Notes: a model not told the origin generated them from the sequence alone. A DNA stretch of 64,000 bases from Desulfovibrio fairfieldensis (GCF_001553605.1 NZ_CP014229.1:896501-960500); one strand, 5' to 3'. Counted from the stretch's first letter, positions 35,200 through 44,218 are shown. Made by a program: numbers and translations.

Positions 35200-36711
35200 T
35201 TATTGAACGGAGGCGGAAGGTTCCGACTCTTCTTCGTCAGCTTCCTTGAACAGCACCGGATAATCGCTTTTGCCGAACAGCAGGTAGCGCAGCCGGGAAT
35301 GGGGAATATGCAGTAACTCCTCACGTCTGTTCAGATAGAACAGGCCGCCCAGACCCACCCAGATAAAGAGCATGATCCACGACGGCACGCTGATGGCCGC
35401 CGGAGAACTGGGGAAGACCAACAGGATAAAGCAGATAATGGAAGTGGCCGCGCCGATCAGGCAGACGGGCTTGCCCCAGCGGGCTTCGGGGATGTCAGGA
35501 TTCTGGGCCAGATATTTGAAGGCGGTCAGGCTGGTGAACAAGTAGGCCAGCGCCGTGCCGATGGCGGACATGTCCACGATCCAGATCAGGGCGGCGCGTC
35601 CGAACCACGGCACGATGAGGCAGAGCGCCAAGGTGAAGATCACGCTCTTCCAGGGCGTATTGTAGCGGGGATGCACAGAGGCAAAGAAGTTGGGCAGGAA
35701 TTTGCTGCGTCCCATGCTGAACAGCAGACGGGTGGTGGCCATGAAAAAGCCGTTCATGCCCGTCAGAATGCCCGCCAGCACCGGCACAGTCAAGGCCACG
35801 CCGCCCCAGCGCCCGAAGACCTGATCCGCTACCCAGCCGGTGGCCCAGGCGTGATTCTGGGCCAAAAGCTCCTTGTAAGGGATGAGCCCGGCCACGCACA
35901 GGGTTACAAGGGCGTAGATAATGGCGCCGCAAATGATCGAAAGCAGCATCAGATCCCGTGCCTTGTGCGGGGAAAAGGTGAATTCCTCGGCGGTCTGGGG
36001 GATGGTGTCGAAGCCCACGTAGAGCCAGGGGGTCAGGGCCAGCACCATCAGCACGCAGGCCAGGGGAGAGCGGTCTTCGGCGAAGAACGGCTCAAGATTG
36101 CTCCAGATGGAGGTCTCGGCCTGGATGGTGCCGAAGGTCAACACCAGCACACCAATGGTCAGGGCAAAGGCCAGAAAGACCTGGATGGCGCTGGCTGCGC
36201 TCATACCCCTGAAATTCATCCAGCCGAACAGCAACAGCACCGCGGAAACAAAGGCCAGCTCTCCCGCGTTGATGTCCCAGCCCGCGATAGTATAGAGGTA
36301 ACCCACGTCGAAAACGCCGGGCAGGAGATAGCGTGTCAGGAGGATCATGGCCATGGCGTTGGCCGCGATGACGCAGATATAGCTGAGCACCAGGGCCCAG
36401 CCGCAGATGAAGGCGCCCTTGGTGCCGAAGCCCGCGTAGGCGTACGCGAACGCGCCGCCGGCCACGGGGTAGGGTTTGATCAGAAAACTGTAGCTCAGAG
36501 CCACAATGCACTGGAACAACGCGCCAACAAAGAAAGCGATGATTGTTCCGATGGGACCGGCATCGGGCAGAAAGCGTATCCCCGGCAACACAAAACAGCC
36601 CCAGCCCACAATGGCACCCAAAGCCAGGGCCAGCACTTCGACGGGGCGAAGCGTTTTTTCAAGTTCTTCACGCCGCTCGCCCGCATGACAGTGCTTTTCT
36701 GAATCACCCAT
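35200..36711 (-). CDS. APC superfamily amino acid permease
   Basis: The start at 36711 is set by a strong AGGAGG, giving 503 residues, although the frame runs to 36933. About 12 transmembrane segments are present. The first helix block LALGAIVGWGCFVLPGI and the PVAGGAFAYAYAGFGTKGAF motif are typical of the APC family. It imports an amino acid or amine in exchange or with a proton. It sits 38 bases ahead of the TauA-like gene, suggesting co-transcription and a shared substrate class. Ligand unknown. Confidence 0.85.
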   Translation of the reverse strand: MGDSEKHCHAGERREELEKTLRPVEVLALALGAIVGWGCFVLPGIRFLPDAGPIGTIIAFFVGALFQCIVALSYSFLIKPYPVAGGAFAYAYAGFGTKGAFICGWALVLSYICVIAANAMAMILLTRYLLPGVFDVGYLYTIAGWDINAGELAFVSAVLLLFGWMNFRGMSAASAIQVFLAFALTIGVLVLTFGTIQAETSIWSNLEPFFAEDRSPLACVLMVLALTPWLYVGFDTIPQTAEEFTFSPHKARDLMLLSIICGAIIYALVTLCVAGLIPYKELLAQNHAWATGWVADQVFGRWGGVALTVPVLAGILTGMNGFFMATTRLLFSMGRSKFLPNFFASVHPRYNTPWKSVIFTLALCLIVPWFGRAALIWIVDMSAIGTALAYLFTSLTAFKYLAQNPDIPEARWGKPVCLIGAATSIICFILLVFPSSPAAISVPSWIMLFIWVGLGGLFYLNRREELLHIPHSRLRYLLFGKSDYPVLFKEADEEESEPSASVQ

Positions 36712-37909
36712 GCGCTTCCTCCTGCTCATTGTCTGGTTTTTAGGGCCAGTGTTTTTTCCGGCGCGGACGGGGCCGTAAAGCCCGGCCAAGCGCCGGAATA
36801 CGCTGCGGACGCCGCGACACGCTTTCAGCGTGGGCGTCGGCAACGCCGTTTTGCCATCTGGAACTACGCTCCATCCTGTAGGTTTATAACTATCTATTCT
36901 TCTATCTGGACGATCCGCCTTTGAAAACGGCAAATCGCTCTGCGCGGACTTTCGAAAACAGCGCTGTAACTTGTCCCCAGACGAATCCGCTTCGGCCGTT
37001 GCAATGAAGCAAAGGCAGCCGCAGGGCTTGCAAGCCGTATGGGCAAAGACGGCATGGCTTCACGGCGGCTGAAGGCCGCACGACCTCGTCGCCGTTGAAC
37101 AGTGATTTTCAGCGCGGCATACTTTCAAGTGCTGCGACGCCGTATTCTCTTTGAAGGCAGCGCCGGGATTCTGGGGAAAACGGATACGTGCCAAGCGCGG
37201 CCATTGATAATCTATATAAGCAATCCTTGTGCCAAATTGGACATGGCCCGGATGCCGTGCAATGGCGGCGGGTTATTCCGCCGGGCCTGTGAGGCGAGCG
37301 GATTTCCCGCGTCAAGAGTTGAGTTGATTTTGACTTATTTCCTTTCAAAGCCGTATTTTGCTGCGAGTCTATATTGACTTGTGATGCATAATCGACTTGT
37401 CCGTGCGGGCTGTTGTTGGCCGGATGCCCGCAAACGCGCCCAGCAAGCTGCCACGGATACTTTTTTTCTTTCTATGTACCCTCATAGCTGCTTTCCGGGC
37501 AAACAGCAATGCCGACGCCGATTCGTCCTGGACATGTCCGTATGCATGTATGTCCCGACAGGGAGATTGCCTTCCGGTCATTTCTTGGGGGGATGATCGT
37601 CGCCCGGCTTGCGCCACAAGGCACTCGCCTTTTTGCAGGAACAGCATCAATGGAAATGTTCAGAACCGGCTGTGGCCATATGGCGCCGGTCGGAACAGCT
37701 CTGCGGGGATGTGGGACGCGGCCGCGCAAGAGCAGCCCAAGTGTTAAATGCTTGCATCGGATGCGGCGCGAATGAAAAAAAGAACATAATGGGCCGGAAT
37801 TCCGACAGCCGCGCTACGGACTTTTTGCGGCAGGCATGCAAGTCGCGCGGGGAGGCGTTCCCCAAGAATACGGGCCGCGCATGCCGGTGAGCCGTCCACA
37901 GGGCGCGGC
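36712..37909. other. 1.2-kb region without a confident gene
   Basis: Open frames here are short, lack ribosome sites and lie in all frames. GC drops in places. Small hairpin-prone stretches occur near 36810-36870 and 36970-37100, and the latter shares short similarity with the cassette of repeat family B (GCAAAGGCAGCC-like). It may be a decayed gene or a regulatory region upstream of the APC permease; I see no tRNA or known riboswitch. Confidence 0.5.
37424..37747 (+). CDS. Possible small secreted Cys-rich protein (weak)
   Basis: This is a 107-residue frame with a signal-peptide-like start (PRILFFFLCTLIAAFRANSNADA), then SSWTCPYACMSRQGDC and CATRHSPFC. The Cys spacing and export signal are the only arguments for it. 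No ribosome site is evident, and a frame of this size can occur by chance in 1.2 kb of gap. Confidence 0.22.
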   Translation: MPANAPSKLPRILFFFLCTLIAAFRANSNADADSSWTCPYACMSRQGDCLPVISWGDDRRPACATRHSPFCRNSINGNVQNRLWPYGAGRNSSAGMWDAAAQEQPKC

Positions 37910-38749
37910 TCAACCCATGCGCAGAATCATGGCCCCGCCCATGACCAGCAGGATGGCCAGCACGCGGACGGCGGAAAGCTTTTCGCCCAGAAACAGCACA
38001 GCCATGATCATGCCGAAAATGACTGACGTTTCGCGCAAGGCGGCCACCAGGGCGATGGGGGCCACGGTCATGGCCCAGATGGCGATGCCGTAGGAGCCCA
38101 GTCCGGCCAGACCGCCGCTGATGCCCACCACGGCCCGCTTGCGCAGGTAGCGCAGGTATTCCGTGCCGTAGCGGGACAGCACGTAGAGGTGCAGGGGAAA
38201 GATGTTCAGGAAGAATATCCAGCAGGTGTAGCTCACGCCGTTGCCGCTGGCGCGCGCGCCGTAGCCGTCGGCAAGGGTGTAGCCCATGATGACGAAAGAC
38301 GTGCGCAGGGAGTAAAGAATGCCTTTGAGGCTGGCTTTATGGCTGAATTTCTGTTCCAGGGCCAACGCCAGAATGCCCGAGCAGAGCAGCAACACGCCGC
38401 CCCAGCCGGTGAGGCTCAGCGGAACCCCCATAAAGCAGAGCACCAGGGCCGTGAGCATGGGCGCGCTGCCGCGCATGATGGTGTAGCCCAGGGAAAGGTC
38501 CGTCACCTTGTAGGCTTCGGCAATGCAGATGTAATACGTCAGGTGGCAGCAGCAGGAAAGCGCCAGGAGGCCCCAGGCGCTTTTGTCCGGCACGGGCAGG
38601 AAAGGCAGAATGCAGAGCGCGCCCAGACCGCCGCCCAGGGCGTTCATGGCGGATTCAAAAAGCTTGTTGTCCCCGCCTTTGACGATGATGTTCCAGGATG
38701 CGTGCAGTAGGGCCGCGCCGAGCACAAGAAGGATGATCTGGCCGGACAT
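37910..38749 (-). CDS. EamA/DMT family transporter
   Basis: The start at 38749 is preceded by GGAG at a spacing of 8 bases (279 residues). A longer frame to 39094 runs through repeat elements and is rejected. About ten short transmembrane helices form the two EamA repeats. N-terminal LLVLGAALLHASWNIIVKGG and C-terminal PIALVAALRETSVIFGMIMAVLFLGEKLS are the recognisable repeat motifs. It is a drug/metabolite exporter or importer of the inner membrane with unknown substrate. Confidence 0.85.
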   Translation of the reverse strand: MSGQIILLVLGAALLHASWNIIVKGGDNKLFESAMNALGGGLGALCILPFLPVPDKSAWGLLALSCCCHLTYYICIAEAYKVTDLSLGYTIMRGSAPMLTALVLCFMGVPLSLTGWGGVLLLCSGILALALEQKFSHKASLKGILYSLRTSFVIMGYTLADGYGARASGNGVSYTCWIFFLNIFPLHLYVLSRYGTEYLRYLRKRAVVGISGGLAGLGSYGIAIWAMTVAPIALVAALRETSVIFGMIMAVLFLGEKLSAVRVLAILLVMGGAMILRMG

Positions 38750-38828
38750 GGGAGGCGCTCCAGTAGGGGGATGGAACAAAAAACAGCGGCGGGCCGGACA
38801 AGACCCGCCGCCGGCAGCGTGTTGCCGT

Positions 38829-38968
38829 CTAGGGCCTGTTAACGCTATGCCTTTTTGCCCTCCTGCCGCGTCAGATTTCACCTGCCTTTTCGGAAGAGTA
38901 CACTCCCTCAAAGCAGGTTTATCTTCCTTGCAGGCGAACAAAAATTCTATAGTGTTAACAGACCCTAG
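38829..38968. mobile_element. 140-bp MITE with CTAG ends and 20-bp inverted termini
   Basis: Ends CTAGGGCCTGTTAACGCTAT (38829-38848) and ATAGTGTTAACAGACCCTAG (38949-38968) are inverted repeats with 2 mismatches in 20. CTAG on both sides fits the YTAR target duplication of IS5-type elements, and the GGGYCTGTTAAC tip looks like an IS5-family terminus. No transposase frame is present. It lies 80 bases upstream of the DMT permease start. Confidence 0.75.
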
Positions 38969-39117
38969 TACCATGTACCACTTAAAACTTCGTTTTAAGT
39001 GGTAAGATCGCTTCGCTGAAAACGCGGTTTTCAGCTCGCTCACGGCGGCTTCGCCGCCGCGCCGGGCTTGCGCCCGGCGGTTAGTACCGTGCAACTTTAA
39101 GCGTTACACGGTACTAG
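38965..39117. mobile_element. Second CTAG-flanked inverted-repeat element, abutting the first
   Basis: It starts at the CTAG that ends the previous element and finishes at CTAG 39114-39117. Termini TACCATGTACCACTTAAA and (reverse complement) TACCGTGTAACGCTTAAA match 14 of 18. Inside are four stacked hairpins: CCACTTAAAAC/GTTTTAAGTGG, GCTGAAAAC/GTTTTCAGC, CGGCGG/CCGCCG, and CCGGGC/GCCCGG. The last codon and TAG stop of the DUF362 gene fall on its right edge. Confidence 0.7.
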
Positions 39118-40208
39118 ATTTTTTCCAGCTTGTATTTGCGGCTGCCCATGCCGAGTTCCTCGCCGTAACTCAGCTGGACGTCGCCACGGGTGTTGGGCCA
39201 GCGGGCCGTGAACTTGTCGGGCGCGTCGCCGTCCAGTTTCGGGTCCAGGCTGGGGGCCTTGTTCACGAGGTCGAAACAGGCCTGATCCAGCGCCACGGGG
39301 TCAGTGGAGGCCAGAATGCCCAGATCCGGCACCAGGGGGGCGTCGCTCCAGGCCACGCAGTCGCAGTCCGGGGTGACGTTGAGCACGAAGTTGATGTAGC
39401 AGATCCGCTTCTGGCGGCCTTTGACCACGCCGTAAGCGTATTCGGTCAGGCGTTCCATGAACGGGGTCATTTCCGTGGCCCAGTCAAGGCTGATGGCCTT
39501 GACCGGGCAAACCGTGATGCACTCGAAACAGCCGATGCAGCGGTTCACGTCCACCTGGCTTTTTTTCTTGCGCAGGCTCAGGGCCTTTTGCGGACAGGCT
39601 TTGACGCACTTGCCGCAGCCCACACAGGTTTTTTCGTCCACCTGCACGTGGGTGGCGTGCTGGTCCTTTTTGCCGGGTACCGAAGCGCCGCCCATAGCCA
39701 GATTTTTGATGGCGCCGCCGAAACCGGCCATCTCATGGCCCTTGAAGTGCGAAAGCACCACCATGGAGGGCGCGCGACGGATTTCAGTGGCGATGTGAAC
39801 GTCCTTGAAATGCTTGGCCTTGATACGCACGGGCACGTCGTTCTCGCCGTACAGGCCGTCGGCTATGATGACCGGGGCGCGCACCACCGAAGGGGCGAAA
39901 CCGTGCAGATAGGCGGTCTGAAGATGATCCACGGCATTGTGGCGGCTGCCGGAATACAGGGTGGTGGTGTCCGTCAGAAAGGGCTTGCCCCCGGCGTCCA
40001 TGACCTTGTCCACCACCTGGCGCACCAGGGAGGGATTGAGATGGGTGTCGTTGCCGTATTCGCCGAAATGGAGTTTGATGGCCGTGAGGTCATTTTTTTT
40101 GATGATTTTTTTCAGGCCCACGGCGTCGCAGAGGCGGGCCACCTTGGCGATTTTGCTGTCCTCAAGTGAACGGCTGTGCATATCCGCATAATAGACGGTG
40201 GCTGGCAT
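39114..40208 (-). CDS. DUF362 domain protein with two 4Fe-4S clusters
   Basis: This 364-residue cytoplasmic protein has an N-terminal DUF362 region (AIKLHFGEYGNDTHLNP, VVLSHFKGHEMAGFGGAIKNLAMG), then a 2[4Fe-4S] ferredoxin insert CVGCGKCVKACPQKAL and CIGCFECITVCPVKAI at about residues 195-245, then the rest of DUF362. Such proteins are common in anaerobes and are presumed electron carriers or cluster proteins; no reaction is established. The stop codon is supplied by the adjoining repeat. Confidence 0.88.
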   Translation of the reverse strand: MPATVYYADMHSRSLEDSKIAKVARLCDAVGLKKIIKKNDLTAIKLHFGEYGNDTHLNPSLVRQVVDKVMDAGGKPFLTDTTTLYSGSRHNAVDHLQTAYLHGFAPSVVRAPVIIADGLYGENDVPVRIKAKHFKDVHIATEIRRAPSMVVLSHFKGHEMAGFGGAIKNLAMGGASVPGKKDQHATHVQVDEKTCVGCGKCVKACPQKALSLRKKKSQVDVNRCIGCFECITVCPVKAISLDWATEMTPFMERLTEYAYGVVKGRQKRICYINFVLNVTPDCDCVAWSDAPLVPDLGILASTDPVALDQACFDLVNKAPSLDPKLDGDAPDKFTARWPNTRGDVQLSYGEELGMGSRKYKLEKI

Positions 40209-40302
40209 ACTATCCTCCCTCCATTGTTTTGTTTGTTATTCTGGCATGATCGCCTGTTCCAGGCAAGCGAAGCGGAGAGGCGCGACGTGCCCCGGCGCGG
40301 GA

Positions 40303-41427
40303 TCACCAGCCCCGGCAGCGGGGCCAGACAGCCGTGATTTCCTGCCCCCGGCAAACGTGGTAGGCGTCAAAAGCGGCGGCCGTGGCACAGGCGTGCACGG
40401 GCAGAACGCGCAGCAGGGTGCCCACAGGCAGGGGCGGGCACAGGCCCTCGCACGCGGCGATGATGCCGTGTTCCTGATTGGTTTCCGCCACGCGCAGTCC
40501 GGGCAGCGGCTTGCCGTCGGCATCGCAGACCAGACCGTAACCCTCCCGGGCGAAGCGCCCCGGCAGGCCCGTATCGCGCGACAGAGCCATCCAGCCCGCG
40601 TCCACCACCAGATTGCCGCTGTCTTTCCGGCGGCCGATGACCGTGCAGAGCACGGACAGGGCGATGTCTTCCGGGCGGCAGACGCCCAGACCGGCCATGA
40701 CCAGATCCTGAAACATATAGACCCCGGCCCGCACTTCGCTGACGCCCGTGAAATTCTCGCCGTAAAAAGCCGTGGGCGTGGAGCCCACGCTGACCACCGG
40801 GCAGGCGTGCCCTGCCTCGCGCAGGCGTTGCGCCGCGCGCACGGCCGCGCCGCGCTCCTGCTCGGCCAGGGCCGCGAAAACCTCAGGACCGGGATTGGGC
40901 AGATCGTAGGCTGAACCGGCGTGTGTCAGCACGCCCATCAGGTTCTGCCCGGCCCCGGCCAGCAGGGCCGCGGTCTCCGTCAGCTCCGGGTCGTCCGGGC
41001 GCAGGCCGGAACGGTGGCCGTCGCAGTCGATTTCCAGCAGCAGATCAAAAATGTGTTTGCGCTCCCGGGCAAAGGCGGCCAGTTGGCGGGCGCTCTCCGC
41101 GCTGTCCAGCAGCAGGGAGAGGCGTATGCCCCGCTGACGCAGAGCCAGAGCGCGCGCCAGCTTGCCCGGCGTGACGCCCACGGCGTAGCAGATGTCCGTG
41201 ACGCCGTGTTCCGCGAAATATTCGGCCTCCGCCAGGGTGGAGACGGTGATGGGTCCCTGCGGGGAGACCATGCAGAGCCGCGCCACGTCCATGCTTTTGC
41301 AGGTTTTGCAGTGCGGGCGCAACGCCACGCCCGGAGCGCGCAGACGCTCGTCCAGGCGGGCGATGTTGCGGCGCAGACGGGCTTCATCCAGGAGCAGGGA
41401 AGGGGTGGGCAGATGATGTCGTCGCAC
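40303..41427 (-). CDS. D-threonine aldolase-like PLP enzyme (DSD1 family)
   Basis: A GTG at 41427 behind AAGGAG gives 374 residues opening RRHHLPTPSLLLDEARLRRNI; the frame runs to 41643 without a better site. The fold-III PLP domain has the Schiff-base Lys in LRPHCKTCKSMDVARL and SVGSTPTAFY as phosphate loop. The C-terminal metal site is VHACATAAAFDAYHVCRG (His and Cys). Family members cleave D-threonine or dehydrate D-serine. Substrate not readable. Confidence 0.82.
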   Translation of the reverse strand: MRRHHLPTPSLLLDEARLRRNIARLDERLRAPGVALRPHCKTCKSMDVARLCMVSPQGPITVSTLAEAEYFAEHGVTDICYAVGVTPGKLARALALRQRGIRLSLLLDSAESARQLAAFARERKHIFDLLLEIDCDGHRSGLRPDDPELTETAALLAGAGQNLMGVLTHAGSAYDLPNPGPEVFAALAEQERGAAVRAAQRLREAGHACPVVSVGSTPTAFYGENFTGVSEVRAGVYMFQDLVMAGLGVCRPEDIALSVLCTVIGRRKDSGNLVVDAGWMALSRDTGLPGRFAREGYGLVCDADGKPLPGLRVAETNQEHGIIAACEGLCPPLPVGTLLRVLPVHACATAAAFDAYHVCRGQEITAVWPRCRGW

Positions 41428-41636
41428 AGGCGCTCCTTCGGGAAATCCGTTTTGAGAGACTGCGGATGCTCTGAGTGCGCTTTGCTCGTCAGGCGTCGGG
41501 CAGCGTGAATGATCGGGGTTTTTACCTGGCGGGAGTTTTGAAACAGCCCCGGCGTAAACGGCTATCGCAAAAGTCCGCGCCTGTAAACCGGGACGGGGAA
41601 CCGTAGAAAAGAAGGGAAGTTCCGCGTCGTGCGGGC

Positions 41637-41665
41637 TTGACACGCTTTCACTGACGGCATAGGCT
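41637..41665 (+). promoter_or_regulatory. Sigma-70 promoter of upp
   Basis: TTGACA (41637-41642), a 17-base spacer and TAGGCT (41660-41665) stand about 70 bases before the upp ATG. A small dyad CTTAAC-AA-GTTAAG (41664-41677) overlaps the -10 end and start region and could be an operator. The rest of 41428-41733 shows nothing else. Confidence 0.65.
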
Positions 41666-41733
41666 TAACAAGTTAAGAATTATAGTAAAAACAATCCATT
41701 ATCATCACTTCAACCTCTTGACAGGAGATCTGC

Positions 41734-42360
41734 ATGGCCGTCTACGTGGTTGATCATCCTCTCGTGCGCCATAAGCTGGGCATCCTGCGCATGGAGTCCA
41801 CCTCCACCCGCGAATTCCGCACCGTAGCCAATGAAGTGGCCCGCCTGCTGATCTATGAAGCCACCAAGAATTTCCGTACGGAAAAGCACGTGGTGCGGGG
41901 CTGGGCCGGGCCGGTGGAAGTGGAGGCCATTTCGGGCAAAAAAGTGACCGTGGTGCCCATTCTGCGGGCGGGGCTCGGGCTCATGGACGGCGTGCTGGAC
42001 ATGATCCCCGGCGCGAAGATCAGCGTGGTGGGCCTGTACCGCAATGAAAGCACGCTGGAGCCGGTGGAATACTACGTCAAGCTGGCCAAGGACCTGGAGC
42101 AGCGCCTGGCCATCATCCTGGACCCCATGCTGGCGACGGGCGGCTCGCTGATCGCCGCCATCGACCTGCTGAAAAAGCACGGCTGCCGCCGGATATGCAG
42201 TCTCAATCTGGTCTGCGCGCCCGAGGGCATTGCCAGGGTCGAGGCCGCGCACCCGGATGTGGATATCTACACCGCCGCCATCGATGACCATCTCAATGAA
42301 AACGGTTACATTATTCCGGGCTTGGGCGACGCCGGGGACCGCATTTTCGGCACCAAGTAG
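41734..42360 (+). CDS. upp: Uracil phosphoribosyltransferase
   Basis: This 208-residue enzyme makes UMP from uracil and PRPP in the salvage pathway. Seen: [15 protein letters not shown] at the N-terminus, [25 protein letters not shown] loop [20 protein letters not shown], and the uracil-binding ending [25 protein letters not shown] precedes the ATG. A uracil permease follows 58 bases later, so import and salvage are coupled. Confidence 0.96.
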   Translation: MAVYVVDHPLVRHKLGILRMESTSTREFRTVANEVARLLIYEATKNFRTEKHVVRGWAGPVEVEAISGKKVTVVPILRAGLGLMDGVLDMIPGAKISVVGLYRNESTLEPVEYYVKLAKDLEQRLAIILDPMLATGGSLIAAIDLLKKHGCRRICSLNLVCAPEGIARVEAAHPDVDIYTAAIDDHLNENGYIIPGLGDAGDRIFGTK

Positions 42361-42418
42361 AGCGGAGCGGCTTTCCCAGGCCGGGCCGTTGCGGCGAACC
42401 ATAACCGGGAGCGGGCGC

Positions 42419-43678
42419 ATGCATGCGGACAGCGGGCAACACGGCGGCATGGACACGACCTATAATCTGCGCCTGCGGGATTGCCTGCTGGGCGCGCAAA
42501 TGCTTTTTGTGGCCTTCGGCTCTCTGGTGCTGGTGCCGCTGCTCACCGGCCTGAACAGCAATGTGGCCCTGTTCACCGCCGGTGTGGGCACCCTGATCTT
42601 TCAGATCTGCACGCGCGGCAAGGTACCCATTTTTCTGGCCTCGTCCTTTGCCTTCATCGCGCCCATCATTTACGGCGCGCAGACCTGGGGCATGGCCCTG
42701 ACGCTGGGCGGGCTGTTCTGCTCCGGTCTGGTCTACGTCCTTCTGAGCCTGCTGATCCGCTGGCGGGGCATGGGCATCATTCTGCGCCTGCTGCCGCCCG
42801 TCGTCACCGGTCCGGTGATTGTGGTCATCGGCCTTGTGCTCGCGCCCGTGGCCGTGAACATGGCCCTGGGCAAGAGCGGCGACGGCGCGCAGCAGCTCGT
42901 GCCGGAAAATACGGCCATGATCATCTCCATGGCCTCCCTGGCGGCCACGGTGCTGGTTTCTCTACTGGGTCGGGGCTTTTTGCGCCTGGTGCCCATTCTC
43001 TGCGGCATTACCGTGGGTTTCGGCACGGCCCTCTGGCTGGGCGTGGGCGGCTGGGACAAAGTGCTGGCCGCGCCCTGGCTGGCCCTGCCCGCCTTCACCT
43101 TTCCGGAATTTTCCCTGGAACCCATCCTTTTCATTATTCCCATCACCCTGGCCCCGGCCATTGAGCATTTCGGCGACATCATCGCCATCAGCTCGGTCAC
43201 GGGCCGGGATTATCTCAAGGACCCGGGCATCAAAAATACCATGCTCGGCGACGGCCTGGCGACCATGGCCGCCTGCGCCGTGGGCGGACCGCCCAATACC
43301 ACCTATTCCGAAGTCACCGGCGCGGTGACCCTGACCCGCGCCTTCAATCCCGCCGTGATGACCTGGGCCGCGCTCTGCGCCATTCTGCTCTCCTGCGTTT
43401 CCAAGCTGGGGGCCTTTTTGGCCTCCATTCCCACGCCGGTCATGGGCGGAATCATGATTCTGCTTTTCGGCGCCATCATGGTGGTGGGCCTGAACACCCT
43501 GGTGCGGGCCCGCGAGGATCTCATGGAAGCGCGCAATATGGTTATTGTGGCGCTGATCATCATTTTCGGCGTGGGCGGCATGCAGTTCAGCATCGGCAGC
43601 TTCAAGCTGGGCGGCATCGGCCTGGCCGCCGTGACCGGCGTGCTGCTCAACCTGTTTCTGCCCCGGCGTCGGGAATGA
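42419..43678 (+). CDS. uraA: Uracil/xanthine permease (NCS2 family), probably UraA
   Basis: The start at 42419 (419 residues) follows GGGAGCGG; MDTTYN at 42449 is an alternative. About 12-14 hydrophobic segments are present. NCS2 motifs include VPLLTGLNSNVALFTAGVGTLIFQ, ITLAPAIEHFGDIIAISSVTG (His/Glu substrate site) and GGPPNTTYSEVTGAVTLTRAFNP. The neighbouring upp makes uracil the best-supported substrate. Proton symporter in the inner membrane. Confidence 0.9.
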   Translation: MHADSGQHGGMDTTYNLRLRDCLLGAQMLFVAFGSLVLVPLLTGLNSNVALFTAGVGTLIFQICTRGKVPIFLASSFAFIAPIIYGAQTWGMALTLGGLFCSGLVYVLLSLLIRWRGMGIILRLLPPVVTGPVIVVIGLVLAPVAVNMALGKSGDGAQQLVPENTAMIISMASLAATVLVSLLGRGFLRLVPILCGITVGFGTALWLGVGGWDKVLAAPWLALPAFTFPEFSLEPILFIIPITLAPAIEHFGDIIAISSVTGRDYLKDPGIKNTMLGDGLATMAACAVGGPPNTTYSEVTGAVTLTRAFNPAVMTWAALCAILLSCVSKLGAFLASIPTPVMGGIMILLFGAIMVVGLNTLVRAREDLMEARNMVIVALIIIFGVGGMQFSIGSFKLGGIGLAAVTGVLLNLFLPRRRE

Positions 43679-43788
43679 CGAGCGGCAGGCGGCGTCGGCC
43701 TGAAATCAGGGCTATGTCTTTTCCGTCAAGCGTGCTAGACTTCTTCCAACGCTGATTCGCAGCGTGCATATATACGGAGGTACGCACC

Positions 43789-43950
43789 ATGACGGAAAAA
43801 AAAGATGATGGATACACCACCTGCCCGGTTTGCCACGGCAGCGGCAAGAATAACGACGGTTCCGCCTGCTATGAATGCGGCGGCAGCGGCCAGCGGCAGA
43901 ATGCCTGCCAGGTTCCCGAAGGGCCGGAGCACACCGGCGTGTGCGATTAG
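43789..43950 (+). CDS. 53-residue DnaJ-type zinc-ribbon protein
   Basis: This small gene has a clear GGAGG 9 bases before the ATG. The protein begins MTEKKDDGYTT, then CPVCHGSGK and CYECGGSG, two CxxCxGxG motifs like the DnaJ zinc-binding repeats, with three further Cys or His near the end. It probably binds one zinc. No partner domain is present. Its TAG stop coincides with the first bases of repeat family A copy 2. It might be a redox or RNA/protein-binding adaptor; function unknown. Confidence 0.7.
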   Translation: MTEKKDDGYTTCPVCHGSGKNNDGSACYECGGSGQRQNACQVPEGPEHTGVCD

Positions 43951-44086
43951 TGGGATGTCACGCTTCATCTGTCGGTTCAGCGTGAAGATCGCACAGCAAA
44001 AACCGCGTTTTTTTGCTGTGCGTACGCCGCCTGTGGCGGCGCGCACCCCCTTGCGGGTTTGCGACATGTGTCGCTTGACGCGACAC
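43947..44086 (+). mobile_element. Hairpin-rich dispersed repeat, family A, copy 2
   Basis: This copy is in opposite orientation to 14421-14558. It begins TTAGTGGGATGTCACGC, with the first four bases giving the stop of the small zinc-ribbon gene. It carries the CACAGCAAAAA-CCGCG-TTTTTTTGCTGTG stem, the GCCGCC/GGCGGC stem, and GTGTCGC...GCGACAC. Confidence 0.75.
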
Positions 44087-44129
44087 GAGAGCATTTTCAT
44101 GCTGATTTGACGGAATACGAATGCCAGAA

Positions 44130-44159
44130 AAAAAGCGGCGGGGAAACCCGCCGCTTTTT
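44130..44159. terminator. Bidirectional intrinsic terminator with GAAA loop
   Basis: The stem AAAAAGCGGCGGG/CCCGCCGCTTTTT (44130-44142 with 44147-44159) has a GAAA tetraloop, with A- and T-runs forming the base. It can stop the TRAP operon on the minus strand and the upp-uraA side on the plus strand. Confidence 0.85.
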
Positions 44160-44218
44160 GTGTCGCAGGCTTCCCCCACTGATGTGGAGGAAGCCTGTCT
44201 GTTCCGGCCGACGCTTCG

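Noticed and set aside
38750-39094. N-terminal extension of the DMT permease
   Set aside because: The extra residues are translated from two MITE-like elements; the ATG at 38749 has a ribosome site and the family's normal start.
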